Source of the DNA: Polaribacter porphyrae
GTDB lineage: Bacteria > Bacteroidota > Bacteroidia > Flavobacteriales > Flavobacteriaceae
DNA: 64,000 bases
Direction: 5' to 3'
Assembly (NCBI RefSeq): GCF_002954685.1
Contig: NZ_MSCN01000001.1
Location: 1,685,409 to 1,749,408 of the forward strand
This document shows, piece by piece, positions 1 to 9,096 of this stretch. Below the pieces are notes generated by a model. It was given only the letters and a program-made list of their open reading frames with translations. It was not told the origin of the DNA and ran no database searches. How positions within the stretch are numbered: position 1 is the first letter of the stretch; each line of letters starts with the position of its first letter. The translations under genes were made by a program, and so were the position numbers.

Positions 1-534
1 AACTGCCTCAAAATCATTATTTGACTTTTGCAATAATTGGTCAATTACTTTAGCTTTTTGTTCTAATCTTTCAAAGTATAAACGCTCTAACCAATTATCA
101 ATCAAAAAATTATCAACAGCCCTAATTTGATACTGACAAGGAATCCAATTTTGTTTATTATGTAGTAGTTTTTTGTAATTATCTAGTAGATTTTTATCAA
201 CAAAATTTTGAAGTTCTAATGTAGGTAAAGCCTGATTATTTTTCATAAAAACATCAACATCATGCCCCCAAACTACGTGTAAAATTACAGCATCGTAATT
301 AGTATCTTCTTCATGTTTATGCAAATACCAATCAGATGATTTTACATGCATTTCTACATTACCAGCCCAAAGTTGATTATCAATTTTTAGTTGTGCATTT
401 AAAAAATCTGGTCCTTCATTTTTATTATGATTTCCAGTTTTAAGAACAGCTATATTTTGATGATTTATAGTTTGTAAATTAGTGGTAGAAAAAAGTTTGT
501 ATTGCCAAATATAATACAAGAAATCTTCGTTCAT
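1..534 (-). CDS. DUF2851 family protein (partial, C-terminus off window)
   Basis: An open frame on the minus strand starts at an ATG at 534 and runs in frame to base 1, so only the first 178 residues are present. The N-terminus (NEDFLYYIWQYKLF), the GNHNKNEGPDFLNAQL stretch, GNVEMHVKSSDWYLHKH and the following HVVWGHDVDV are typical of DUF2851, a family of about 420 residues found mainly in Bacteroidota. No enzymatic role is established for the family, so none is assigned. The gene diverges from the nitroreductase gene that starts at 645; the 110 bases between them must hold both promoters. The family call is from recognised sequence pattern, not a search. Confidence 0.85.
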   Translation of the reverse strand, partial: MNEDFLYYIWQYKLFSTTNLQTINHQNIAVLKTGNHNKNEGPDFLNAQLKIDNQLWAGNVEMHVKSSDWYLHKHEEDTNYDAVILHVVWGHDVDVFMKNNQALPTLELQNFVDKNLLDNYKKLLHNKQNWIPCQYQIRAVDNFLIDNWLERLYFERLEQKAKVIDQLLQKSNNDFEAV

Positions 535-619
535 AGTTTTTTGTTTTCAAGGTACAAAAAATTTATATGTTCATCAATTTTACTAATCAATCTATGCAAA
601 CAAACCTAATTTATTAAAG

Positions 620-627
620 TATTTTTG
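620..627 (+). promoter_or_regulatory. Bacteroidota-type -7 element
   Basis: TATTTTTG matches the Bacteroidota -7 consensus TAnnTTTG and ends 17 bases before the ATG at 645. I see no clear TTG-type -33 partner, so this is a tentative promoter for the nitroreductase gene. Confidence 0.4.
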
Positions 628-644
628 CATTTCAAATTATAAAC

Positions 645-1277
645 ATGAATTCAATAGAAAGTTTGCAATGGCGTTATGCAGTCAAAAAATTTGATAGTGA
701 TAAAATGCTTACAGTGCAACAAATAGACATATTAAAACAAGCCTTCAATTTAACTGCAACTTCTTATGGCCTGCAACCTTTAAAGTTGTTGGTTATTAAA
801 AATAAGACGTTACAAAAAGAATTGGTGGCTCATTCTTGGAATCAACCACAGGTGTACGAAGCTTCACATTTATTAGTTATTTGTGTACCTAAATCATACT
901 CAAAAAAAGAAGTTACCAAGTATTTTGAATTGGTTAAAAATGTTAGAAACACCCCAGATAAAATCATCAATCCATTTAAAGATTTTTTAACTAAAGAAAT
1001 TGAAGGTAAAACTCAAGAAGATTTATTTTTATGGAATAAAAATCAAGCCTATTTAGCTTTAGGAAACTTGCTCACAGTCTGTGCACTAGAAAAAATTGAT
1101 GCTTGCCCAATGGAAGGTTTTATTCCTGCTAAATATGATGAAGTATTACATCTTACTAAACAAAATTTAACTTCAGTTTTAGTATTACCTGTTGGTTTTA
1201 GGGCAGAAGATGATTATATGAAAGACTTGAAAAAGGTGAGAAAAAATATAGAAGAAACTGTAATTGAAATCAACTAA
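645..1277 (+). CDS. NAD(P)H-dependent nitroreductase family oxidoreductase
   Basis: This 210-residue protein belongs to the FMN-dependent nitroreductase fold (NfsB/YfkO-like), which reduces nitroaromatics, quinones or flavins using NAD(P)H in the cytoplasm. The N-terminal RYAVKKFD stretch is the classic FMN-phosphate-binding R-x-S/A-x-K/R-x-F segment of the family. The mid region ALGNLLTVCALEKIDACPMEGF and the C-terminal VLPVGFRAEDD segment (usual G-Y/F-R/P-x-E-D pattern) also fit. Length agrees with the family (200-220 residues). The natural substrate cannot be read from sequence. It is a single gene followed 44 bases later by pepD on the same strand. Confidence 0.9.
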   Translation: MNSIESLQWRYAVKKFDSDKMLTVQQIDILKQAFNLTATSYGLQPLKLLVIKNKTLQKELVAHSWNQPQVYEASHLLVICVPKSYSKKEVTKYFELVKNVRNTPDKIINPFKDFLTKEIEGKTQEDLFLWNKNQAYLALGNLLTVCALEKIDACPMEGFIPAKYDEVLHLTKQNLTSVLVLPVGFRAEDDYMKDLKKVRKNIEETVIEIN

Positions 1278-1321
1278 CTCATAAATGTATTTATGTATTA
1301 TTGATAGATAAAACAAAAATT

Positions 1322-2788
1322 ATGAATCAAGATATTAGAAATTTAGCACCAAAAAGCGTTTGGAATCATTTTGCAGATTTAAATGCTGTTCCTCGTCCTT
1401 CAAAAAAAGAAGAAAGAGTTATACAATTTATGGTTGATTTTGGTAAAAACCTTAATCTTGATACCATAGTAGATAAGGTAGGTAATGTCATCATTAAAAA
1501 ACCTGCTACTTCTGGTATGGAAAACAGAAAAAAAATAGTAATACAAGGACATTTAGATATGGTGCATCAAAAAAATGCAGATACTATTTTTGATTTTGAT
1601 ACACAAGGCATTGAAATGTTTGTAGATGGAGATTGGGTAAAAGCAAAAGGCACTACTTTAGGAGCAGACAATGGTTTAGGTGTTGCAGCAATTATGGCTG
1701 TTTTGTCTTCTACAAATATTGCTCATCCTGCAATCGAAGCACTATTTACCATTGATGAAGAAACTGGAATGACTGGTGCAATGGGTCTTGAATCTGGCAT
1801 TTTAGAAGGTGAAATTTTACTCAATTTAGATACAGAAGAAGATGACGAAATTGGCATTGGTTGTGCAGGAGGTATAGATATTACTGCTACACAAAATTAC
1901 CAAGAAGAAAAAACAGCAGAAAACACTATTGCTTATTCTATTTCAGTCACTGGTTTACAAGGAGGCCATTCAGGAATGGATATTATTAAAGGTTTGGGGA
2001 ATGCGAATAAAATAATGAATCGTTTATTGTTTAATGGTTTTGAAAAATATGGTTTACGAATTGCTTCTTTACATGGTGGTAGTTTGCGAAATGCTATACC
2101 AAGAGAAAGTTTTGCAACTATTATAATTGATAAAACTTCAAAAGATTCATTTACAACTGAAAATCATCAATTAATTAGCAATATTAAGAACGAATTTAAA
2201 TCATTAGAACCGAACTTAACTATAGAAATTAATAAAGTTGAAACACCAAAAACTGTTATTCCTGTTGCAATGCAAGAGCAATTGACAAAAGCAATTTATG
2301 CTACACTAAATGGTGTGTATAGAATGAGTCCTGATGTAGAAAATTTAGTAGAAACCTCTAACAATATTGCAAAAATCACAGTCGAAAAAGAGCAAATAGA
2401 AGTACTTTGTTTAACGCGTTCATCATCTGAAAGTAATAAAATAGATTTAACAAATTCTATTCGTGCTGCTTTTGAATTGGCTGGTTTTTCTGTTGATTGT
2501 TCTGGAGAATATCCAGGTTGGTTACCAAATCTCGATTCTTCAATTTTAAAAACAGTTGTACACTCATACAAAACTTTGTTTAATGAAGCCCCTAATGTAG
2601 CAGCTTGTCATGCAGGTTTAGAATGTGGAATTTTAGGTAAAAACTATCCAAAAATGGAAATGATTTCCTTTGGACCAAATATAAAAGGAGCACATTCTCC
2701 TGATGAAAGAGCACAAATTTCATCAACACAAAAATTTTGGAAACTGCTTTTACACATTTTAGAAAACATTCCTAAAACTAGTTTTTAA
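1322..2788 (+). CDS. pepD: aminoacyl-histidine dipeptidase (cytosol non-specific dipeptidase, M20 family)
   Basis: A 488-residue M20C metallopeptidase that hydrolyses unhydrophobic or Xaa-His dipeptides in the cytosol. Two-zinc site motifs are visible in order: GHLDMVHQK (His and Asp), GADNGLG (bridging Asp), IDEETGMTGA (catalytic Glu pair), LDTEE, then the lid/dimer segment GLQGGHSGMDI and the C-terminal ACHAGLECG and GAHSPDER zinc/substrate segments. Length matches PepD (about 485). The frame is open from a TTG at 1301, but the ATG at 1322 gives the family N-terminus (NQDIRNLAPKSVWNHF) and is chosen here. The stop lies inside an AT-rich hairpin. Confidence 0.95.
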   Translation: MNQDIRNLAPKSVWNHFADLNAVPRPSKKEERVIQFMVDFGKNLNLDTIVDKVGNVIIKKPATSGMENRKKIVIQGHLDMVHQKNADTIFDFDTQGIEMFVDGDWVKAKGTTLGADNGLGVAAIMAVLSSTNIAHPAIEALFTIDEETGMTGAMGLESGILEGEILLNLDTEEDDEIGIGCAGGIDITATQNYQEEKTAENTIAYSISVTGLQGGHSGMDIIKGLGNANKIMNRLLFNGFEKYGLRIASLHGGSLRNAIPRESFATIIIDKTSKDSFTTENHQLISNIKNEFKSLEPNLTIEINKVETPKTVIPVAMQEQLTKAIYATLNGVYRMSPDVENLVETSNNIAKITVEKEQIEVLCLTRSSSESNKIDLTNSIRAAFELAGFSVDCSGEYPGWLPNLDSSILKTVVHSYKTLFNEAPNVAACHAGLECGILGKNYPKMEMISFGPNIKGAHSPDERAQISSTQKFWKLLLHILENIPKTSF

Positions 2789-2812
2789 ACACTTTTTAAA
2801 TTGTTTAAAAAC
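2781..2812 (+). terminator. AT-rich hairpin at the end of pepD
   Basis: GTTTTTAAAC (2781-2790) and GTTTAAAAAC (2803-2812) are perfect 10-base inverted arms overlapping the pepD stop codon. The arms are A/T-rich and no T-run follows, so it is a weak terminator candidate. Confidence 0.3.
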
Positions 2813-2935
2813 TATCAGATTTAAAACGCAACTCACTAATTTTTAGAATATTATATTTTTATATTTTTGTTAACATCTTTGCTATTGTAAAGAAATAAAA
2901 AAATGTAATTTTACTATTCGATAACATTTAGTTTT

Positions 2936-3700
2936 ATGGGAAAAATAATTGCTATTGCAAATCAAAAAGGTGGTGTAGGAAAAACAACAACAAGCGTTAA
3001 TTTAGCTGCTTCTTTGGGTGTTTTAGAAAAAAAAATTTTATTGATAGATGCTGATCCACAAGCAAATGCAACTTCTGGTTTAGGTGTTGATGTAGAAGGT
3101 GTTGAGTTTGGCACTTATCAAGTTTTAGAACATACGATTTCAGCAAAAGAAGCAATTGTAGAGACTAATTCACCCAATGTTTCTATTATACCTGCTCACA
3201 TAGATTTAGTTGCTATAGAAATAGAATTGGTAGATAAGCAACATAGAGAATATATGTTGCAAAAATCATTATCATCTTTAAAAAATGATTATGATTATAT
3301 CTTAATAGATTGTGCACCTTCTTTAGGTTTAATCACCTTAAACTCTTTAGTTGCTGCAGATTCAGTTATTATTCCTATTCAGTGTGAATACTTTGCTTTA
3401 GAAGGTTTAGGAAAGCTTTTAAACACTATAAAAAGTATACAAAATATACATAATGCCAATCTTAATATAGAAGGTTTATTATTAACGATGTTTGATTCTC
3501 GTTTACGTTTATCAAATCAAGTTGTAGACGAAGTAAGAAAGCACTTTTCTAGCATGGTTTTCGATACAATTATTAGAAGAAATACACGTTTAGGAGAAGC
3601 ACCAAGTTATGGCGAAAGTATTATTGCTTATGATGCTACTAGTAAAGGTGCTGTAAATTACTTAAATTTGGCACAAGAAATCTTAAAAAAGAATTCGTAA
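2936..3700 (+). CDS. parA: chromosome partitioning ATPase ParA/Soj
   Basis: A 254-residue ParA-type P-loop ATPase that acts with ParB at parS sites to segregate replicated chromosome origins. The deviant Walker A motif KGGVGKTT sits at residues 11-18 with the signature Lys11, followed by LLIDADPQANATSG (Walker A'), and DYILIDCAPSLGLITL (Walker B). The C-terminal LGEAPSYGE motif is typical of chromosomal Soj proteins. It has no N-terminal HTH, unlike plasmid type Ia ParA. parB begins directly after its stop codon, so the two are co-transcribed. The combination with parB, dapB and lepB is the conserved chromosomal arrangement in Flavobacteriia, which argues against a plasmid origin. Confidence 0.97.
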   Translation: MGKIIAIANQKGGVGKTTTSVNLAASLGVLEKKILLIDADPQANATSGLGVDVEGVEFGTYQVLEHTISAKEAIVETNSPNVSIIPAHIDLVAIEIELVDKQHREYMLQKSLSSLKNDYDYILIDCAPSLGLITLNSLVAADSVIIPIQCEYFALEGLGKLLNTIKSIQNIHNANLNIEGLLLTMFDSRLRLSNQVVDEVRKHFSSMVFDTIIRRNTRLGEAPSYGESIIAYDATSKGAVNYLNLAQEILKKNS

Positions 3701-4585
3701 ATGGCAAAAGCTACCAAAAAGCAAGCTTTAGGAAGAGGATTATCTGCTCTATTACAAGAAACACCTAACATTAATTCTGCACAAGATAAAAATGCAGATA
3801 AAGTTGTTGGTAGTATTATTGAAATTGAACTAGATAGTATTGAAGTAAATCCATATCAGCCAAGAACATATTTTGATGAGGAAGCACTACGTGAATTAGC
3901 AAGTTCTATTAAAGAATTAGGTGTTATTCAACCTATTACAGTTCGTAAATTAAAAGGAAATCAGTTTCAATTGGTTTCTGGTGAACGTAGATTTAGAGCA
4001 TCAAAATTAATTGGTAACAAAACCATACCAGCTTATATAAGAATTGCCAACGACCAAGAAATGCTAGAAATGGCATTGGTTGAAAACATTCAGCGTAAAA
4101 ATTTAGACCCAATAGAAGTGGCTCTTTCTTATCAACGCTTAATTGATGAAATTCAGCTTACTCAAGAAGAATTAAGCACAAGAGTTGGTAAAAAACGCTC
4201 TACAGTTACAAACTATTTACGTTTACTAAAACTAGACCCAATCTTACAAACAGGCATGCGAGATGGATTTATTTCTATGGGGCATGGACGTGCAATGATT
4301 AATGTAGATAATACAGAAGATCAATTAGCAATTTACGAGAAAATTTTACGTGACAAATTATCTGTTAGGCAAACAGAAGAATTGGTAAAAAGTTTGAAAA
4401 CTGGAAAAATTGCTAAACCCAAAGCAAAGCCTGTTCCTACTTTTATAAAAAATAGTAAAAAAGAAATCAGTGAGTTCTTTGGTCATAAAATAGATATTTC
4501 TGTAAGCTCTAATGGAAAAGGGAGAATTAGTATCCCTTTTCATTCTGAAGAAGATTTTAATCGAATTAAAAACTTATTAAAATAA
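3701..4585 (+). CDS. parB: chromosome partitioning protein ParB
   Basis: A 294-residue ParB/Spo0J CTPase and parS-binding protein. The N-terminus carries the GLGRGLSALL-like ParA-interacting segment (LGRGLSALLQE). The ParB/Srx domain shows the INPYQPR-like box (VNPYQPRTYF), the GVIQPITVR segment and the CTP-binding GERRFRAS motif, then VENIQRKNLDPIE, and a central helix-turn-helix (TQEELSTRVGKKRSTVTNYLRLL) that is interrupted here only for description. The C-terminal dimerisation region follows a Lys/Pro-rich linker. The ATG abuts the parA TAA with no spacer, indicating translational coupling. No parS-like TGTTnCACGTGnAACA site was seen near the pair. Confidence 0.96.
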   Translation: MAKATKKQALGRGLSALLQETPNINSAQDKNADKVVGSIIEIELDSIEVNPYQPRTYFDEEALRELASSIKELGVIQPITVRKLKGNQFQLVSGERRFRASKLIGNKTIPAYIRIANDQEMLEMALVENIQRKNLDPIEVALSYQRLIDEIQLTQEELSTRVGKKRSTVTNYLRLLKLDPILQTGMRDGFISMGHGRAMINVDNTEDQLAIYEKILRDKLSVRQTEELVKSLKTGKIAKPKAKPVPTFIKNSKKEISEFFGHKIDISVSSNGKGRISIPFHSEEDFNRIKNLLK

Positions 4586-5209
4586 GTGTTTTTTAAAAAA
4601 ATCATATTTGTTTTCTTTCTATTATTTCTTTCTGCAAATCTTCTTGCTCAAAAAGATTCTATAAATAATGTTATAAATACAAAAGAGTTAAAAAAGATTG
4701 ATAGAAAGTTAAAACGACAACAAAGAAAACTTAAAAAACAACAAGGAGTTTACAATCCGTTATCGCCATCAAAAGCAGCTTTTTATTCAGCTATTTTTCC
4801 AGGAATGGGTCAAGCCTACAATAAAAAATATTGGAAAATTCCTATTGCTTGGGGTATGGTAGCAATACCTGCTTACTATTATCAGATAAACAATAGTGAT
4901 TATAGACGTTTCAGAAATGCATATAGATTAAGAAAAGCAGGGTTACCTGATGAATTTACAGAAAATGGAGTTGAATTATTATCTACAGAAACTCTAGAAC
5001 GAGCTCAAGAACAATTGAGAGAAAATAGAGATATGTCATTACTAACAGGAGTTATTTTATATATCTTACAAATTGTAGAAGCTAGCGTTAACGCACATCT
5101 ACTACAATTTAATACAAGTGATGATTTAACATTTAAACCAGTAATGATTCAAAACCCTATTAATCTTGAAGCACCATCTGTTGGTTTACGAATAAAATAT
5201 ACTTTTTAA
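4586..5209 (+). CDS. DUF5683 domain envelope protein
   Basis: A 207-residue predicted secreted or membrane protein. Residues 1-21 form a signal peptide (hydrophobic FFLLFLSANLLAQ), followed by a strongly basic, coiled-coil-like stretch (repeated KKIDRKLKRQQRKLKKQ) and a conserved YNPLSPSKAAFYSAIFPGMGQ segment that marks DUF5683. The family is frequent in Bacteroidota, is usually encoded between parB and dapB, and has no established function. Translation appears to start at GTG 4586, which directly follows the parB TAA; no in-frame ATG gives an intact signal peptide. dapB follows after three bases, so this is an internal operon gene. Confidence 0.85.
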   Translation: MFFKKIIFVFFLLFLSANLLAQKDSINNVINTKELKKIDRKLKRQQRKLKKQQGVYNPLSPSKAAFYSAIFPGMGQAYNKKYWKIPIAWGMVAIPAYYYQINNSDYRRFRNAYRLRKAGLPDEFTENGVELLSTETLERAQEQLRENRDMSLLTGVILYILQIVEASVNAHLLQFNTSDDLTFKPVMIQNPINLEAPSVGLRIKYTF

Positions 5210-5212
5210 AAA

Positions 5213-5917
5213 ATGAAAATTGCATTATTAGGTTATGGAAGAATGGGCAAAGAAATTGAAAAAATTGCCATTTCTAGAGGTCACGAAATTGTAATTAGAA
5301 AAGATGTTAATGATAACATTGATATTACAATAGCAGACGTAGCAATAGATTTTAGTGTACCTATTTCTGCTTTTGATAATATTTCTAATTGTTTAAATAA
5401 TAATGTTCCTGTGATTTCTGGCACTACAGGTTGGCTAGATAAATATGATGATGCTGTTAGATTATGTAATGAAAAAAATGGTGGATTTATTTATGCTTCT
5501 AACTTTAGCGTTGGTGTAAATATCTTTTTTGAACTCAACAAACAACTAGCAAAAATGATGAGTACACTAGAAGAATATAAAATTTCTATGGAAGAAATTC
5601 ATCATACAAAAAAACTAGATGCACCAAGTGGAACTGCAATTACTTTGGCAGAGGGTGTTATTGAAAACACAACCAAAGAGAAGTGGGAATTAGGAGAAAA
5701 ATCATCCTCTGAAAAAAACATACCTATTGTAGCGAAAAGAATTCCTGATATACCTGGTACACACACAGTTACTTACAATTCTGATGTAGATACTATAGAA
5801 ATTAAACACACAGCTCATAATAGAAAAGGATTTGCTTTAGGAGCTGTTATTGCTGCTGAATGGATTATTGGGAAGCAAGGAAATTTCTCAATGAAAGATG
5901 TGTTAAACATCAGTTAA
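5213..5917 (+). CDS. dapB: 4-hydroxy-tetrahydrodipicolinate reductase
   Basis: A 234-residue DapB that reduces 4-hydroxy-tetrahydrodipicolinate with NAD(P)H in the lysine and meso-diaminopimelate (peptidoglycan) pathway. The Rossmann motif GYGRMGKEIE is at residues 7-16, GTTGW marks the nucleotide-binding region, and the catalytic segment is EIHHTKKLDAPSGTA with the catalytic His and Lys and the substrate-binding SGTA loop. The protein is shorter than E. coli DapB (273), as is usual in Bacteroidota. It starts 3 bases after the DUF5683 stop, and lepB follows after 80 bases that contain a hairpin and a promoter-like element. Confidence 0.96.
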   Translation: MKIALLGYGRMGKEIEKIAISRGHEIVIRKDVNDNIDITIADVAIDFSVPISAFDNISNCLNNNVPVISGTTGWLDKYDDAVRLCNEKNGGFIYASNFSVGVNIFFELNKQLAKMMSTLEEYKISMEEIHHTKKLDAPSGTAITLAEGVIENTTKEKWELGEKSSSEKNIPIVAKRIPDIPGTHTVTYNSDVDTIEIKHTAHNRKGFALGAVIAAEWIIGKQGNFSMKDVLNIS

Positions 5918-5961
5918 AAACTGTAACTTTTTTTATATTTTGCACCTAATAAATTTATAGT

Positions 5962-5983
5962 GTTCTTTTTTGAGTAAAAGAAC
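5962..5983 (+). other. hairpin in the lepB leader
   Basis: GTTCTTTT (5962-5969) and AAAAGAAC (5976-5983) form a perfect 8-base stem with a 6-base loop, 14 bases before the lepB ATG. A TATATTTTG sequence (near-consensus -7 element) lies just upstream at about 5933-5941, so the hairpin would be in the leader of a lepB transcript. It could also be a weak terminator for the upstream operon. Confidence 0.4.
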
Positions 5984-5997
5984 TTAAAAACACGATT

Positions 5998-7731
5998 ATG
6001 ACATATTCACAGTGGTTTATATTTTTTGTAATAATTCAAGTAATTCATTTTTTAGGTACTTGGAAACTTTATGTAAAAGCAGGCAGAAAAGCTTGGGAAG
6101 CTGCTGTACCCATTTACAATGGAGTGGTTCTAATGCAAATCATAAACCGTCCAAAATGGTGGATAATTCTACTATTTATTCCAATTGTAAACTTGTTAAT
6201 GTTTCCTGTTATTTGGATTGAAACCATCAGAACTTTTGGCTTTTATAAAAAGGTAGATTCATTACTGGTAATTATTACTTTAGGATTGTATATTTTTTAC
6301 ATTAACTATGCAACTGATGCAAAATATAATGCTGAAAGAAGTTTAAAACCACGTTCTGAATTAGGTGAATGGGTAAGTTCTATTACGTTTGCTATAATTG
6401 CAGCCACGTTAGTACACACCTATTTTATGCAACCTTTTACGATACCAACATCATCTTTAGAAAAATCATTATTAGTGGGTGATTACCTGTTTGTAAGTAA
6501 ATTTCATTATGGAGCAAGAGTACCTTCTACAGTTGTTGCAGCACCAATGGTACATGACACGTTGCCTTTTATTGGTAAATCTTTCTTGTCTGATGATAAA
6601 AAAATAAATTCATGGAAAAATAAGTTATCTCTACCTTACACTAGGTTACCAGGCTTTCAAAAAATAAAGAATAATGACATTGTTTGTTTTAATTGGCCTG
6701 CTGATTCTTTGGCTTCAATGTGGGGAGATAAATCAGGAAAATTTACCTATAAACCGTTTGATAAAAAGACAAATTATGTAAAACGTTGTGTTGGTATTGC
6801 TGGTGATTCTCTTGAAATGAGAAATGGTTATTTTTACATAAATGGTGTTAAAAACGAATTACCAGATAGAGCTAAATTGCAATTCTTTTATACCTATGAA
6901 GCAAAATCTGCAATTACTTCAAATACATATCCAAGGTTTTTAATTGATAAAGAAAGAACATATGTGTATAAAATTCCTAAAGAGTTTTGGGAAAATTATA
7001 GTTTTCAAAAACAATTAGAAAATTATGGAAGTCTATCAAAAATTGGTGAAGATTCTTTGTATGTTGAAGCAGCAGGTGGAGTAAACCAGAGTTTTGCAAA
7101 AGCAAATAAAATTGAAAATGTATCAAATAAAATCAATATCAATTTAACAGATGATGAGTTAGCTAGATTAAAGAAAAACCCACAAACCGTTTCTGTAAAA
7201 AAGATTGTTCATTCAGCTGATACAGGCATTTTTCCACATATCAAAGAATTAGGTTGGAGTCAAGATAACTTTGGTCCTATTTACATCCCTAAAGCAGGCA
7301 CTACTGTAAAAATTGATAAAAACTCATTACTTTTTTATGAGCAAATCATCAAAAATTATGAAAATAATAATTTGGTAGTTGCTGGTGAGGATATTTTTAT
7401 CAATGGTAAAAAAGCAAATTCTTATACGTTTAAACAAGATTATTTTTATTTAGTTGGTGATAATAGACACAACTCTTTAGATGCTCGTTATTGGGGTTAT
7501 GTTCCTTTTGATCATGTTTTGGGAAAACCTGTTATGGTTTGGTTTAGCTGGGATCCAAGCACACCTTTCTTTTCTATGGAAAGAATTAAATCTATTAGAT
7601 GGGATAGAATGTTTACTACTGTTGGTGGAGATGGAAAACCTGTTTCATATAGATATGTCGTTTTTGCTTTAATAGCTTTATATATAGGATGGAGTTTCTA
7701 TAAAGGAAAAAAGAAAACCGCTAAAAAATAA
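5998..7731 (+). CDS. lepB: signal peptidase I (long Bacteroidota form)
   Basis: A 577-residue type I signal peptidase that cleaves signal peptides from Sec/Tat substrates at the outer face of the inner membrane. Several N-terminal membrane segments (within residues 5-105) precede a further segment near 125-145. The catalytic Ser-Lys dyad is visible: PTSSLEKSL with Ser153, and KRCVGIAGDSLE with Lys262. Box E is GDNRHNSLDARYWGYVP near residue 490. The first box has Leu where most signal peptidases have Met after Ser. A long insertion between boxes D and E explains the size, nearly twice that of E. coli LepB, and is common in this phylum. One more membrane helix lies near the C-terminus (VVFALIALYIGW). 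Confidence 0.95.
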   Translation: MTYSQWFIFFVIIQVIHFLGTWKLYVKAGRKAWEAAVPIYNGVVLMQIINRPKWWIILLFIPIVNLLMFPVIWIETIRTFGFYKKVDSLLVIITLGLYIFYINYATDAKYNAERSLKPRSELGEWVSSITFAIIAATLVHTYFMQPFTIPTSSLEKSLLVGDYLFVSKFHYGARVPSTVVAAPMVHDTLPFIGKSFLSDDKKINSWKNKLSLPYTRLPGFQKIKNNDIVCFNWPADSLASMWGDKSGKFTYKPFDKKTNYVKRCVGIAGDSLEMRNGYFYINGVKNELPDRAKLQFFYTYEAKSAITSNTYPRFLIDKERTYVYKIPKEFWENYSFQKQLENYGSLSKIGEDSLYVEAAGGVNQSFAKANKIENVSNKININLTDDELARLKKNPQTVSVKKIVHSADTGIFPHIKELGWSQDNFGPIYIPKAGTTVKIDKNSLLFYEQIIKNYENNNLVVAGEDIFINGKKANSYTFKQDYFYLVGDNRHNSLDARYWGYVPFDHVLGKPVMVWFSWDPSTPFFSMERIKSIRWDRMFTTVGGDGKPVSYRYVVFALIALYIGWSFYKGKKKTAKK

Positions 7732-7735
7732 CAAA

Positions 7736-8332
7736 ATGGGATTATTTATTCCTACTTATTTTTCACCTATTGCACAATATTCTGAAATCGAAAAAGCTGA
7801 CAACGTTATTTTTGAAATGGAAGATAACTTTCAAAAACAAAGCTTTAGAAATCGTTGCTACATCTATAATGGTAATGGAAAACAATTGTTGAGTATACCT
7901 GTAAAACACAAAATAAAAGAAGGTAGAAAAAAAACAAAAGACACCTTGATAGAAAATGCTTTTCCTTGGCAAGACCAACATTTTAAATCATTACAAACCG
8001 CATATAGAACCTCTCCTTACTTTGAGTTTTTCGAAGATGATATTGCACCTATTTTTCAAAAAAAATACAAGTTTCTACACGACATTAATATAGATACCTA
8101 TCTTTTTGTTACTGATGCTTTACAGTTGAATCAAGCGTTTTTTAAAACAGAAAGTTATCTCATTGAAACTAAAGAACAAGATTTTAGATTACTTGCAGAG
8201 CGTAAACATCAGCCAGAAAAACCCACAGATATTTATGTGCAAATGTTTGATGACAAGCATGGTTTTATGCCTAATTTATCGATTTTAGATTTATTATTTA
8301 TGGAAGGACCAAATGCTACAACCTACTTCTAA
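7736..8332 (+). CDS. WbqC family protein
   Basis: A 198-residue member of the WbqC-like family (PF08889 by recognition), named for a gene in O-antigen clusters. The family N-terminus FIPTYFSPIAQY is present along with FRNRCYIYNGNGKQLLSIPV and the central TAYRTSPYFEFFEDD segment. The biochemical role is not well defined; an aminotransferase- or polysaccharide-related role has been suggested from gene context elsewhere. Here it follows lepB after 4 bases and closes the par-dapB-lepB operon, the usual flavobacterial arrangement. No signal peptide is visible. Confidence 0.85.
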   Translation: MGLFIPTYFSPIAQYSEIEKADNVIFEMEDNFQKQSFRNRCYIYNGNGKQLLSIPVKHKIKEGRKKTKDTLIENAFPWQDQHFKSLQTAYRTSPYFEFFEDDIAPIFQKKYKFLHDINIDTYLFVTDALQLNQAFFKTESYLIETKEQDFRLLAERKHQPEKPTDIYVQMFDDKHGFMPNLSILDLLFMEGPNATTYF

Positions 8333-8388
8333 TTTTTTTTCGTAAATTTATAAGGTATTATCATTAACCTCCAAAAGGTAATATCGCT

Positions 8389-8985
8389 ATGAATTTATTC
8401 GAAAACTTCTTCCTCCATTTTTCTGATTTACCAAAAAAAAGTTACAAATCTTTTTTAAATCTTGCAAAAAAAGAAAATTTTAAAAAAAATGATTTTATCA
8501 CGAAAGTAGGACAAAAACCTAAAAGTTTTTTTATCATAAAATCTGGTATTGTTAGATCTTTTTATGAGGATAAAAATGCTAAAGAATACACCAGAACTAT
8601 TTTTACATCACCAAAAAGTACTGGTTCTTTAAGTAGCTTAATTACAGGAAAACCGAGTGAACTCCATTACCAATGCTTAACAGATAGTGTTCTTTATAGA
8701 ATAAACTTTAACGACTTTAAAAAATTAACTACAGAAGATTCTTATATATTAAAATTATATTCTGAAGTATTAGAATTTATTTTTCTGATGATGGAAAACA
8801 GAATTTATGAGCTCTCTGTTTTAAATGCATCAGAAAGATATTTAAAACTTAAAAAAGAAATACCAGATATAGAAAGTTATATTGCCCAATATCATATAGC
8901 TTCTTACTTAAACATTTCTCCTGTACAGTTAAGTAGAATTCGTAAAGAAATGTTAAAAAACCAATCTATTAACATATGTAAATAA
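8389..8985 (+). CDS. Crp/Fnr family transcriptional regulator
   Basis: A 198-residue regulator with an N-terminal cyclic-nucleotide-binding-like beta barrel (residues about 25-120; FITKVGQKPKSFFIIKSGIVR and the following segment) and a C-terminal winged helix whose recognition helix is ISPVQLSRIRKEM. The barrel lacks the full cAMP-binding signature (no clear GE-x-x-x-x-RSA), as is typical of the many Bacteroidota Crp-like proteins whose ligand is unknown. No Cys cluster for an Fe-S centre is seen at the N-terminus, so it is not Fnr-like. It is transcribed alone; a strong hairpin follows about 75 bases after its stop. Confidence 0.85.
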   Translation: MNLFENFFLHFSDLPKKSYKSFLNLAKKENFKKNDFITKVGQKPKSFFIIKSGIVRSFYEDKNAKEYTRTIFTSPKSTGSLSSLITGKPSELHYQCLTDSVLYRINFNDFKKLTTEDSYILKLYSEVLEFIFLMMENRIYELSVLNASERYLKLKKEIPDIESYIAQYHIASYLNISPVQLSRIRKEMLKNQSINICK

Positions 8986-9061
8986 AACAAAGGTGATTAT
9001 CACTTACTTTTACATCATAATAATGAATGTTCCCCCAGTTAATATTTAACTATTCGTTATT

Positions 9062-9096
9062 AAAAAAGACTTACATTTACTGTTAGTCTTTTTTTT
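9062..9096 (+). terminator. intrinsic terminator abutting the next gene's ATG
   Basis: AAAAAAGACT (9062-9071) pairs with AGTCTTTTTT (9085-9094) around a 13-base loop, and the T-run ends at the ATG of the gene at 9097. By form it is a rho-independent terminator for the Crp-family gene. Confidence 0.7.

Noticed and set aside
2936..9000. A parS site near parAB
   Set aside because: No TGTTnCACGTGnAACA-like palindrome was seen by eye; it may lie elsewhere on the chromosome.
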